Below, piece by piece: positions 1-5,800 of a stretch of 5,800 nt of DNA. The notes beneath the pieces were generated by a model, which did not search any database, was not told where the DNA came from, and worked only from the letters and a program-made list of their open reading frames with translations. Origin of the DNA: Methanomassiliicoccales archaeon (GTDB lineage Archaea; Thermoplasmatota; Thermoplasmata; SG8-5). A program made the translations under genes and the position numbers. The stretch spans positions 1-5,800 of the forward strand of contig DAOVXH010000122.1 in NCBI GenBank assembly GCA_030636255.1. Reading direction: 5' to 3'. Numbering within the stretch: position 1 is the first letter of the stretch; every line of letters starts with the position of its first letter.

Positions 1-531
1 CTTGGGATTATGCAAAAGTGCGCCAGCAATCTTCAATCGCTGTTTCATTCCCTTGCTGTAGCCGCCCATTTTTCTGTCCATGTCCTTGCTCATCCTCACT
101 ATATTGGTTACCTCGGAAATTAGCTTTTGCATAGTAGATTTTTCCATGGCATGGAGGCCGCCCAGGAATTGAAGATATTGATTTCCTGTCATGTCCAGAG
201 GCAGGAATTCATAGTCCGGGCAGAACCCGATATTTGCCAGCTGCTTTGAATTACCCCAGGGACGCTGGCCCATTACATGAAGCTCGCCTGCATTTGATTT
301 TATTGTGCCAACTACGAGTTTGAAGAATGTACTCTTTCCTGCTCCATTGGGTCCCACAATTCCGGTAATCCCGTCGGAGATTGTTACATGGAAGCCATTG
401 AGACCGATGACATTCCCATACCATTTTGAAAGGAAGCTGGCCTGTATCACAGGAGCACCGATTCCTAGGGGAGGCGGAAGATGATTATTTGATATCTCAG
501 GGGGTAATGGAGGAGGAGTATGGCTGCTCAC
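1..531 (-). CDS. ABC transporter ATP-binding protein (partial, C-terminus off left edge)
   Basis: This is the nucleotide-binding subunit of an ABC-2 type transporter; it would sit on the cytoplasmic face and hydrolyse ATP to drive its membrane partner. The visible 177 residues hold a Walker A motif GPNGAGKST (60-68), a Q-loop region FCPDYE (103-108) with Asp where Gln is usual, and the ABC signature YSKGMKQR (158-165). Walker B, the D-loop and the H-loop lie beyond the edge. The start is a GTG at 531-529 that overlaps the permease stop as GTGA. It is the first usual start codon after an in-frame TAG at 558-556, and it follows a GGGGGTG ribosome-binding site. This start gives an unusual leader of about 27 residues, rich in Pro (PPPLPP at 6-11, PPP at 19-21), before the normal ATPase beginning. 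A later GTG at 450-448 would remove it but lacks coupling to the permease. It is distinct in sequence from the ATPase at 1333-2301. Substrate unknown. Confidence 0.93.
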   Translation of the reverse strand, partial: MSSHTPPPLPPEISNNHLPPPLGIGAPVIQASFLSKWYGNVIGLNGFHVTISDGITGIVGPNGAGKSTFFKLVVGTIKSNAGELHVMGQRPWGNSKQLANIGFCPDYEFLPLDMTGNQYLQFLGGLHAMEKSTMQKLISEVTNIVRMSKDMDRKMGGYSKGMKQRLKIAGALLHNPK

Positions 532-1343
532 TTGCCCACCCCCTTCATGTGAATTCTAAGGTAGAGCAAGGCAAATGGCACGATTATGAAGCCAGAGAAC
601 ATTACCGAGGCCAGGCCGGCATCAATGTCCGTAGGCATTCCAAGACCATAGAGCCAGTCATAGAAGATTGAAAGAACATAGCTGGGGTCTATCAATCGCC
701 AGTTTCTGTCAAAGTCACTGAATATTGCTGATATTATGGTCAATATGAAAAATGTCATGAATGTTCCAACAGCGGCATAGGACTTTCTTGTTGTCAGGCT
801 GGATATCAGTAAGCTGATAGGCAAAAAGAAAAATGTGGCAACAAAACCTGCAATTATGGTGTATCCAAACACACCCAAACTTGAACCGTAGGATGTTCCG
901 GATTGTGTTCCCATAAGCACCAGGGCCATTATTATCGGCGGGATGAAGCTGTAAAGGGATAGGAACATGAAGGCACCGCCAATCTTTCCGGCCAGATAGC
1001 TCTCTGTCTTGATTGCCCTGGAGAAGTAAAGCACAAAGGAATTGCTTCTCAGGTCTTCTGCTATTGCGTCGGAACAGACCATTGCTGCCAGAAGTATTGA
1101 GAACACAAAACCCATGCTCATCTGGCTGGACATTGTCTGGGCATCCAGGGCCTCATGTGGCATAAGAGCATTGAATATAATATTGAACACATACATCAAA
1201 ATAATTCCCAGAATCAGGAAGGCCAGTATCCATTTGGACTTGAGCTTTTGAAGGAAGAATGTCTTGGCAATGATGAAAACCCTGTCAAGGGTGCCAGTTC
1301 TCTCACCGGACCAGGGCTTATAGCGTATTGGGTCAATTCCCAT
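528..1343 (-). CDS. ABC-2 type transporter permease
   Basis: This 271-residue protein is the membrane-spanning subunit of the exporter. It shows six hydrophobic segments, at about residues 39-58, 77-93, 121-144, 156-182, 188-207 and 243-262. That is the six-helix plan of ABC-2 permeases, including the NosY-like group. A basic amphipathic stretch (about 20-38) precedes the first helix. After helix 2 comes EDLRSNSFVLYFSRAIK (about 96-112), which resembles the conserved coupling segment of this family (R..G...LYFSRPI). The reading frame is open upstream to an ATG at 1433, but I chose the ATG at 1343-1341. It has a perfect GGAGGTG six bases upstream, and it overlaps the preceding ATPase by only 11 bases rather than about 100. 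Its stop overlaps the GTG of the next ATPase. It lies between two ATPase genes and should pair with one of them. The substrate cannot be told from sequence. Confidence 0.92.
   Translation of the reverse strand: MGIDPIRYKPWSGERTGTLDRVFIIAKTFFLQKLKSKWILAFLILGIILMYVFNIIFNALMPHEALDAQTMSSQMSMGFVFSILLAAMVCSDAIAEDLRSNSFVLYFSRAIKTESYLAGKIGGAFMFLSLYSFIPPIIMALVLMGTQSGTSYGSSLGVFGYTIIAGFVATFFFLPISLLISSLTTRKSYAAVGTFMTFFILTIISAIFSDFDRNWRLIDPSYVLSIFYDWLYGLGMPTDIDAGLASVMFSGFIIVPFALLYLRIHMKGVGK
535..543 (-). promoter_or_regulatory. Ribosome-binding site deciding the GTG start of the partial ATPase
   Basis: On the minus strand, GGGGGTG (543-537) differs by one base from GGAGGTG and ends five bases before the GTG at 531. 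It lies inside the last codons of the permease, so the second ATPase is probably translated by ribosomes finishing the permease. It supports the GTG start and therefore the proline-rich leader. Confidence 0.6.
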
Positions 1344-2301
1344 TCTCTGCACCTCCATTCTGCTGTTCCAGTGTTCCAATGAACACATCTTCCAGGGTTG
1401 CCCTTTCAGGATAATATGCCCGGAGCTGGACATTCTTTTCCCTGCTCAGTTTGAACAGGTCATTTCCCCCGTCAGTATTAATGAATTGAATTGTGGTCTG
1501 GCCGCTTTCCAGAATAACAGAGCGGACCTCATATGAATCCTCAAGTACCTTTGCGAAGTCCTTCATTGCTGGTTCGGGACCACGAATCTTCACTATCTTC
1601 AGATTTTCCTTGCCCTCCAGAAGTTCATCCAAATTGCCCTGGGTTATGAGCCTGCCATTGGAGATTATCATTGCATGGTCACTGACCTTTTCAATGTCAT
1701 CCAATATATGGGTTGATACCAGAATGGTCTTATCAGAATCACTTATTTTTTTGATAAGGGCCAGCATATCCTCACGGCCATGGGGGTCCATACCGTTTGT
1801 TGGCTCGTCCAGAAACAGTATATTGGGGTCATGGACTATGGCTTGAGCGAGTTTAACCCGCTGCTTCATGCCTGTTGAATAGGATGATATTAATCGATAT
1901 CTTTCCTCGCCAATGCCTACAAAGTCCAGCATCTCATGGCTCCTGGGCATTGCGTCCCGTTTTTTCATGCCGCTAATCTGGCCCAGGTAGGAAACCAGGT
2001 CTATGGCAGTAAAATTGTCAATGAGGCAATCATGCTCCGGCATGTAACCCACCATGTCCCGAACAATGGCACTTTCTGTGAACGGATTGTGGCCAGCAAT
2101 CTTAATCTGGCCCTTGTCCGGTGTCAGCAGGCCCAGAATCGCTTTAATGAATGTGCTTTTTCCTGCACCGTTTGGGCCCAGGAGGCCAACTATTCCAGAT
2201 GGCACCTCAACCGAGAAATTGTCCAGTGCCAGAATCGGGCCATAGCTGACTGTTATGCCTTTTGAAACAATTGTATTGGAATTATCCTCACTCTCTGCCA
2301 T
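1333..2301 (-). CDS. ABC transporter ATP-binding protein
   Basis: This is a complete 322-residue nucleotide-binding subunit, the first gene of the exporter operon, expected to act at the cytoplasmic face of the membrane. Motifs in order: Walker A GPNGAGKST (42-50), Q-loop region YMPEHD (86-91) with Glu89 in place of Gln, signature YSTGMKQR (141-148), Walker B ILFLDEP (161-167) with the catalytic Glu, D-loop NGMDP (169-173), and H-loop STH (196-198). A further domain of about 100 residues (about 235-312) contains YYPERATLEDVF, like the C-terminal part of multidrug and ABC-2 exporter ATPases (CcmA group). The ATG at 2301 has no Shine-Dalgarno sequence, but an AT-rich box lies 25-35 bases upstream, as expected for a leaderless archaeal mRNA. 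Its last 11 bases overlap the permease start and carry that gene's ribosome-binding site. Family assignment is firm; substrate unknown. Confidence 0.96.
   Translation of the reverse strand: MAESEDNSNTIVSKGITVSYGPILALDNFSVEVPSGIVGLLGPNGAGKSTFIKAILGLLTPDKGQIKIAGHNPFTESAIVRDMVGYMPEHDCLIDNFTAIDLVSYLGQISGMKKRDAMPRSHEMLDFVGIGEERYRLISSYSTGMKQRVKLAQAIVHDPNILFLDEPTNGMDPHGREDMLALIKKISDSDKTILVSTHILDDIEKVSDHAMIISNGRLITQGNLDELLEGKENLKIVKIRGPEPAMKDFAKVLEDSYEVRSVILESGQTTIQFINTDGGNDLFKLSREKNVQLRAYYPERATLEDVFIGTLEQQNGGAENGN
1350..1356 (-). promoter_or_regulatory. Ribosome-binding site deciding the permease start
   Basis: A perfect GGAGGTG sits on the minus strand six bases before the ATG at 1343. It is embedded in the final codons of the upstream ATPase (Asn-Gly-Gly-Ala). 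It is the main reason to prefer this ATG over the in-frame ATG at 1358 or the far upstream one at 1433. Confidence 0.85.
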
Positions 2302-2325
2302 GGTGAACTAGGATTCATAATAGAC

Positions 2326-2336
2326 AATTTAATATC
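2326..2336 (-). promoter_or_regulatory. Candidate archaeal TATA box for the exporter operon
   Basis: Read on the minus strand the sequence is GATATTAAATT, preceded by ACAA, which could serve as a purine-rich BRE. Its centre lies about 30 bases before the ATG at 2301. With the usual archaeal spacing of 25-28 bases, transcription would begin at or within a few bases of the start codon. The lack of any Shine-Dalgarno sequence before this ATG fits a leaderless mRNA. The box is nearly the same on both strands, so it could also serve mutS with a longer leader. Confidence 0.45.
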
Positions 2337-2339
2337 TTG

Positions 2340-2351
2340 TATCACTATCAC
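2340..2351. repeat. Tandem hexamer TATCAC x2
   Basis: Two exact copies of TATCAC lie head to tail in the middle of the divergent intergenic region, between the two candidate TATA boxes. This would be a suitable place for a regulator to touch both promoters. Two six-base copies can easily arise by chance, so a regulatory role is only a possibility. Confidence 0.3.
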
Positions 2352-2362
2352 TTAACGCTTGG

Positions 2363-2372
2363 GTAATTATAT
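2363..2372 (+). promoter_or_regulatory. Candidate TATA box for mutS
   Basis: TAATTATAT (about 2364-2372) lies roughly 35-40 bases before the mutS ATG. Archaeal spacing would place the transcript start near 2393-2397, leaving a leader of about ten bases. That leader would barely include the G-rich Shine-Dalgarno-like tract. The match to a consensus TATA box is only moderate. Confidence 0.3.
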
Positions 2373-2392
2373 GTCTGATTTCCAAGACACCT

Positions 2393-2398
2393 GGGGGG
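2393..2398 (+). promoter_or_regulatory. Weak ribosome-binding site of mutS
   Basis: A run of six G residues ends six bases before the ATG at 2405. It resembles GGAGG with one mismatch and has correct spacing, so it may act as a weak Shine-Dalgarno sequence. It supports the ATG at 2405 as the start, since the frame stays open upstream without a better start codon. Confidence 0.4.
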
Positions 2399-2404
2399 CG
2401 AATA

Positions 2405-5011
2405 ATGCCAGATGATTCACCGATGATGAAACAATACAAAACCATTAAATCACAGTATCCAGGCACGGTGATATTCTTCAGAATGGGTGATTTTTACGAA
2501 ACCTTTGGTGATGATGCAGTAATCACTGCCAGGGTTCTTGATATTACTCTAACTTCCAGGGGAAAGATGAAGGGTGAAAAAGTTCCACTGGCCGGAATTC
2601 CCTATCATGCGCTGGACACATATCTGCACAGGATGGTCAAGGCAGGATACAAGGTGGCAATCTGCGAGCAGGTTGAGGACCCGAAAAAGGCCAAGGGAAT
2701 CGTCAAGCGGGATGTTGTAAGAATTGTATCGCCAGGCACTGTGCTGGAGGACAACATGCTCCAGGGAAAGGCAAATAATTTTCTGGTGACGATTTTCAAG
2801 GCCAAAGGAGGGTATGGATTAGCGGCTGTGGATGTGTCAACCGGTGAGTTCCTTGTTACCGAGCTTGAAGGTAGTTCTTCAAAGCGACTTTTACGTTCAG
2901 AGCTGGTGAGACTGGCACCGGCAGAATGTCTTGTTTCCCCCAATATAGGTATCAAGGGATTTCATGAGCTTACTGATGGGGAGCTGGAATGCACTGTTAC
3001 CGAAGGCGAGCTAGATATATTCCAGAAGGAAAATGCCTGGCAAATTCTCAGTGAACACATTCCAGACACCTCAAAAATTGATGATTCTGTACTTGCCATA
3101 ACAGCAGCAGGAGCAACACTGGCATACCTTTTGGAAATGCAAAAGGGAAGTGTTGGGCAAATTCGCTCCATAAGGTATTATGAGCTTAACGATTTCATGA
3201 TGCTGGACTCTGTAACTTTAAGAAATTTAGAATTATTTGGCAATATCAGGGACGGCGGGAAGAACGGCACATTATTCCAGCTAATAGACAAGACATTGAC
3301 GCCAATGGGCAGCCGCACACTTCGAAACTGGCTCTCAAAACCATTAATGGACCCAAAGGAGATTGAATCCAGGCTGGATGCTATTGAACATTTATTCAAT
3401 GACCGGATGCTGAAATCGGAAATTCGAGAATACCTGGAGGAAGTTAGAGACCTGGAAAGATTACTGGCCAGGAGCATTCACGGCTCTGCAAATGCCAGGG
3501 ATATTGCAGCAATCCGCACAACAATGGAAACCATTCCAATGCTGCTCAAGACACTAGAGGGAAAGCAGCCAAAATTGCTTGGCCAGATACGGAAAAACAT
3601 GGACCCATGCGATTCTCTGACCACGGAAATATTCAATGCCATTGCCGACGAGCCCCCAGTGGGTGTTCGGGACGGCGGAATGATACAGGAAGGTTATGAT
3701 TCTCAGCTTGATGAATTGCGAGAGATGTCCGCCTCCGGCGGCAAGTGGATGGCCAGTCTTGAGGAAGGTGAGAGAAAACGCACTGGCATTAAAGGCCTGA
3801 AAATCAAGTATAACAGGGTTTTTGGCTATTTTATTGAGGTTGGGGTCGCGCATATTGATAAAGTTCCAGATGAGTATACCAAAAAACAAACACTGGCCAA
3901 TTGCGAGAGATTTATCACCCAGGAGCTGAAAGAGAAAGAAAGTCAAATCCTAACTGCAAACGAGCGCTCCACTGCCCTTGAGTATGATATTTTCTGCAAA
4001 ATCCGAGAGAAAGTGGCAGAGCATTCTGAGCAATTGCAAAGCACCGCACAGGCACTGGGCCAGCTTGATGCACTGTGTTCTCAGACCGAACTCGCCAGTG
4101 TTTACAATTATGCAAGGCCGAAAGTTGATAGCTCTGATTCCATAAACATAATTGATGGAAGGCATCCAGTAGTGGAAAGTTTGCTTACTGAACCCTTCAT
4201 TCCCAATGATATTAAATTTGACATGAAGAAGAATCGCGTGATTATTTTGACAGGTCCGAACATGGCTGGTAAATCAACCTACATGCGCCAGATTGCGCTA
4301 ATTCAGATAATGGCGCAGATGGGAGGATTTGTTCCTGCCAGGTCTGCCAAGCTTGGAGTTGTTGACCGTGTTTTCACCAGAGTAGGCGCATTTGATGACC
4401 TTACCAGGGGCCAGTCAACCTTCATGGTTGAGATGACCCAGGTTTCAGATATTCTCAAGAATGCCACAAAGCGAAGCTTAATTCTGCTGGACGAACTTGG
4501 CAGAGGCACTTCCACATTCGACGGCCTCAGCATTGCCTGGGCAGTTGCAGAATACGTGCATTCCAGGAAGGTTGGAGCAAAGACCATTTTCGCAACTCAC
4601 TATCATCAGCTAAACGAGCTTGAGGAACTGCTGGACGGTGTGGCCAATTACAATATTGCTGTCAAGGAGGAAAAGGATGATATTATTTTCCTTAGGAAGG
4701 TTATTCCAGGCAGTACCAATCGCAGTTATGGTATTCAAGTTGCCAAGCTGGCAGGCATGCCCAAGGAGGTTGTTGAACGGTCCAAAAAGCTGCTGAAAGA
4801 TATTGAGGACCAGACAGTAATGGATATGAGCCAGGCCAAGCCCAAGAAAAAGAAACGAACATACACACAGCTGGTAATGTTCGATGATATGAGCCAGCCA
4901 GACCCTCTGAAGGAGGAGTTAAAATCATTAGACCTTGACCATTTAACGCCAATGCAGGCCTTGCATAAACTTCATGAATTGAAGGATAAGTTGGAGGATA
5001 AAGATGCCTAA
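2405..5011 (+). CDS. mutS: DNA mismatch repair protein MutS
   Basis: MutS scans duplex DNA as a dimer, binds mismatches and small loops, and on ATP binding becomes a sliding clamp that recruits MutL. At 868 residues it is full length for the MutS1 family. Domain I (about 1-125) carries the mismatch-wedge motif GDFYE (Phe30, Glu32). The connector spans about 128-250, the lever and clamp domains about 260-560, with KIKYNRVFGYFIEV at 466-479. The ATPase domain has GRHPVVE (585-591), Walker A GPNMAGKST (617-625), the signature DDLTRGQSTFMVEM (664-677), Walker B LILLDELGRGTSTFDG (692-707) and THYHQL (731-736; His-Glu-Leu is more usual). A Lys-rich linker (812-818) leads to QLVMF (822-826), which matches the bacterial clamp-binding motif, and a terminal helix LTPMQALHKLHELK (847-860). 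All key residues appear intact. It overlaps mutL by eight bases. The N-terminus and tail resemble bacterial proteins, Bacteroidetes among them, from memory of the family. Confidence 0.98.
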   Translation: MPDDSPMMKQYKTIKSQYPGTVIFFRMGDFYETFGDDAVITARVLDITLTSRGKMKGEKVPLAGIPYHALDTYLHRMVKAGYKVAICEQVEDPKKAKGIVKRDVVRIVSPGTVLEDNMLQGKANNFLVTIFKAKGGYGLAAVDVSTGEFLVTELEGSSSKRLLRSELVRLAPAECLVSPNIGIKGFHELTDGELECTVTEGELDIFQKENAWQILSEHIPDTSKIDDSVLAITAAGATLAYLLEMQKGSVGQIRSIRYYELNDFMMLDSVTLRNLELFGNIRDGGKNGTLFQLIDKTLTPMGSRTLRNWLSKPLMDPKEIESRLDAIEHLFNDRMLKSEIREYLEEVRDLERLLARSIHGSANARDIAAIRTTMETIPMLLKTLEGKQPKLLGQIRKNMDPCDSLTTEIFNAIADEPPVGVRDGGMIQEGYDSQLDELREMSASGGKWMASLEEGERKRTGIKGLKIKYNRVFGYFIEVGVAHIDKVPDEYTKKQTLANCERFITQELKEKESQILTANERSTALEYDIFCKIREKVAEHSEQLQSTAQALGQLDALCSQTELASVYNYARPKVDSSDSINIIDGRHPVVESLLTEPFIPNDIKFDMKKNRVIILTGPNMAGKSTYMRQIALIQIMAQMGGFVPARSAKLGVVDRVFTRVGAFDDLTRGQSTFMVEMTQVSDILKNATKRSLILLDELGRGTSTFDGLSIAWAVAEYVHSRKVGAKTIFATHYHQLNELEELLDGVANYNIAVKEEKDDIIFLRKVIPGSTNRSYGIQVAKLAGMPKEVVERSKKLLKDIEDQTVMDMSQAKPKKKKRTYTQLVMFDDMSQPDPLKEELKSLDLDHLTPMQALHKLHELKDKLEDKDA
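4993..4997 (+). promoter_or_regulatory. Ribosome-binding site of mutL
   Basis: GGAGG lies six bases before the mutL ATG at 5004, within the last codons of mutS (Leu-Glu-Asp-Lys). With the eight-base gene overlap it indicates that mutL is translated in coupling with mutS, helping to balance the two proteins. Confidence 0.8.
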
Positions 5012-5800
5012 AATTCACATACTGGATGAATCTACAATCAACAAGATAGCTGCCGGGGAGGTTATCGAACGGCCGGCCAGTGTTGTTAAAGAGCTTGTGG
5101 AAAATTCCATTGACGCTGATGCTTCCGATATTCGAGTCAGAATTCAGGGCGCTGGCAAGGACCTTATTGAGATAGTGGACAATGGTTGCGGCATGGACGC
5201 TGAAAACCTGAAAATTGCATTTATCCAGCATTCAACCAGCAAAATTTTAGACATTAACGACCTGGAAGGCCTGGGGACCATGGGTTTCCGGGGAGAAGCT
5301 TTATCCAGCATTGCCTCGGTTGCCGAAGTTGAGGTCTCCACCAAGGAGAAAAGGGCCAAAACAGCCCATTTTGTTTCCCTGAAAAAAGGGAAAATGAGTG
5401 CAATGAAGCAAATTGGTAGAGACACTGGCACAACCATTTCTGTGAAGAAATTATTCAGCGGCCATCCTGCCAGATTGAAGTATTTAAAATCAGATAGAGT
5501 GGAAATGGGCCATATTATTCAGATAGTAACAGAAAGGGCACTGGCCAATCCCGAAGTTGCTTTCAAATTGCTCAATGACGGTGTTGAGGTAATAAATGTT
5601 CCCAGGGCAAAGAACATGCCAGATAGAATAAACGATATCATGGGCCGAAGGGTTGCCAGGGAACTTGTTTCCTTCATTGAAACCCAGGACGGAATGACAA
5701 TAATCGGGCATCTGGCTAAACCCACAATTACCAAGGCCACAAAGAATGAATTGTTCATTTTTGTAAATGGACGACCAGTAGCCAGCCCGAAAATTACCCA
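5004..5800 (+). CDS. mutL: DNA mismatch repair protein MutL (partial, C-terminus off right edge)
   Basis: MutL is the GHKL-family ATPase that couples MutS mismatch recognition to strand incision and excision. The 265 visible residues cover most of the N-terminal ATPase and transducer domains. Motifs: INKIAAGEVIERPASVVKEL (12-31), with the catalytic Glu30 equivalent to E. coli Glu29; VENSIDA (32-38), with Mg-binding Asn34; DNGCGM (59-64); the lid segment QHSTSKI (75-81); GFRGEALSSI (94-103); TGTTISVKKLF (141-151), then PARLKYLKS (155-163); and FVNGRPV (253-259). Non-consensus points are QHSTSK where RHATSK is usual, and LFSGHPAR where LFFNTPAR is usual. The catalytic residues are kept, so it is probably active. 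The C-terminal domain, which would show whether it has the DQHA(X)2E(X)4E endonuclease motif, is outside the window. The ATG at 5004 is supported by GGAGG and by conservation from the first residues. Confidence 0.97.
   Translation, partial: MPKIHILDESTINKIAAGEVIERPASVVKELVENSIDADASDIRVRIQGAGKDLIEIVDNGCGMDAENLKIAFIQHSTSKILDINDLEGLGTMGFRGEALSSIASVAEVEVSTKEKRAKTAHFVSLKKGKMSAMKQIGRDTGTTISVKKLFSGHPARLKYLKSDRVEMGHIIQIVTERALANPEVAFKLLNDGVEVINVPRAKNMPDRINDIMGRRVARELVSFIETQDGMTIIGHLAKPTITKATKNELFIFVNGRPVASPKIT

Larger units (their letters stand above)
2302..2404. promoter_or_regulatory. Divergent promoter region between the exporter operon and mutS
   Basis: This 103-base, AT-rich gap is the only noncoding stretch in the window and must contain the promoters for both operons, unless mutS is read from elsewhere. 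It contains an AT-rich box near 2327-2335, a second near 2364-2371, a tandem hexamer at 2340-2351 and a G-rich tract next to mutS. I see no terminator-like hairpin, tRNA or riboswitch structure. The individual elements are tentative. Confidence 0.75.

Noticed and set aside
426..671. Plus-strand open frame of 81 codons across the permease/ATPase junction
   Set aside because: It lies antisense to two well-supported overlapping genes and has no recognisable domain or ribosome-binding site.
1344..1433. A longer permease starting at the ATG at 1433
   Set aside because: It would overlap the ATPase coding sequence by about 100 bases. The extra residues look like out-of-frame translation, and the ATG at 1343 has a perfect ribosome-binding site.
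2337..2370. Bacterial -35/-10 promoter (TTGTAT ... TAATTA) for mutS
   Set aside because: The spacing between the hexamers is about 21 bases rather than 16-18, and neither hexamer is a close match.
2371..2415. A 14-codon open frame (starting MSDFQD) overlapping the mutS start, a possible leader peptide
   Set aside because: It has no ribosome-binding site, no regulatory codon run and no hairpin nearby. A frame this short is expected by chance.
3554..3946. Minus-strand open frame of 130 codons inside mutS
   Set aside because: It is antisense to the conserved MutS core and resembles no protein I know. The mutS reading is unambiguous here.
5004..5011. The overlap of mutS and mutL as a frameshift or gene fusion
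   Set aside because: Both proteins have normal ends. MutS finishes with its usual terminal helix and MutL begins with its conserved N-terminus, so this is an ordinary operon overlap.
4701..5231. Minus-strand open frame of 176 codons spanning the mutS-mutL junction
   Set aside because: It is the longest antisense frame, but both sense genes are strongly conserved throughout. The composition (many His, Trp, Cys and Pro) looks like a shadow frame.

Overview
The window looks like a compact prokaryotic chromosome segment with no mobile-element or CRISPR signal. It holds two divergent gene blocks separated by about 100 bases. The left block, on the minus strand, is an ABC-2 type exporter operon: a complete ATPase, a six-helix permease, and a second ATPase cut by the left edge. 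The right block, on the plus strand, is a mismatch-repair pair: a complete mutS, then mutL cut by the right edge.

Host assignment is an inference. The first ATPase gene has an AT-rich box about 25-30 bases before its start codon and no Shine-Dalgarno sequence, as in archaeal leaderless transcripts. No convincing bacterial -35/-10 pair is visible. The downstream genes in both operons do have Shine-Dalgarno sequences (GGAGGTG, GGGGGTG, GGAGG). Both patterns together are common in Euryarchaeota, including Thermoplasmatota. The MutS and MutL proteins are of the type typical of bacteria, and MutS carries a bacterial clamp-motif-like tail. My best guess is a euryarchaeon with acquired mismatch repair, but a bacterium is not excluded.

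Layout: 1-531 (-) partial ABC ATPase; 528-1343 (-) ABC-2 permease; 1333-2301 (-) ABC ATPase; 2302-2404 divergent control region; 2405-5011 (+) mutS; 5004-5800 (+) mutL, partial. Consecutive genes in each block overlap by 4 to 11 bases, which implies co-transcription and translational coupling.

The exporter genes should form a membrane complex that moves an unknown substrate using ATP; a second permease probably lies beyond the left edge. MutS finds mismatches and recruits MutL, which would direct strand removal. Nothing in the sequence links the two blocks beyond the shared intergenic region. I did not find an undescribed system here. The points most worth checking are the apparent archaeal context of MutS/MutL, non-consensus residues in MutL, the altered Q-loops in both ATPases and a proline-rich leader on the second ATPase.
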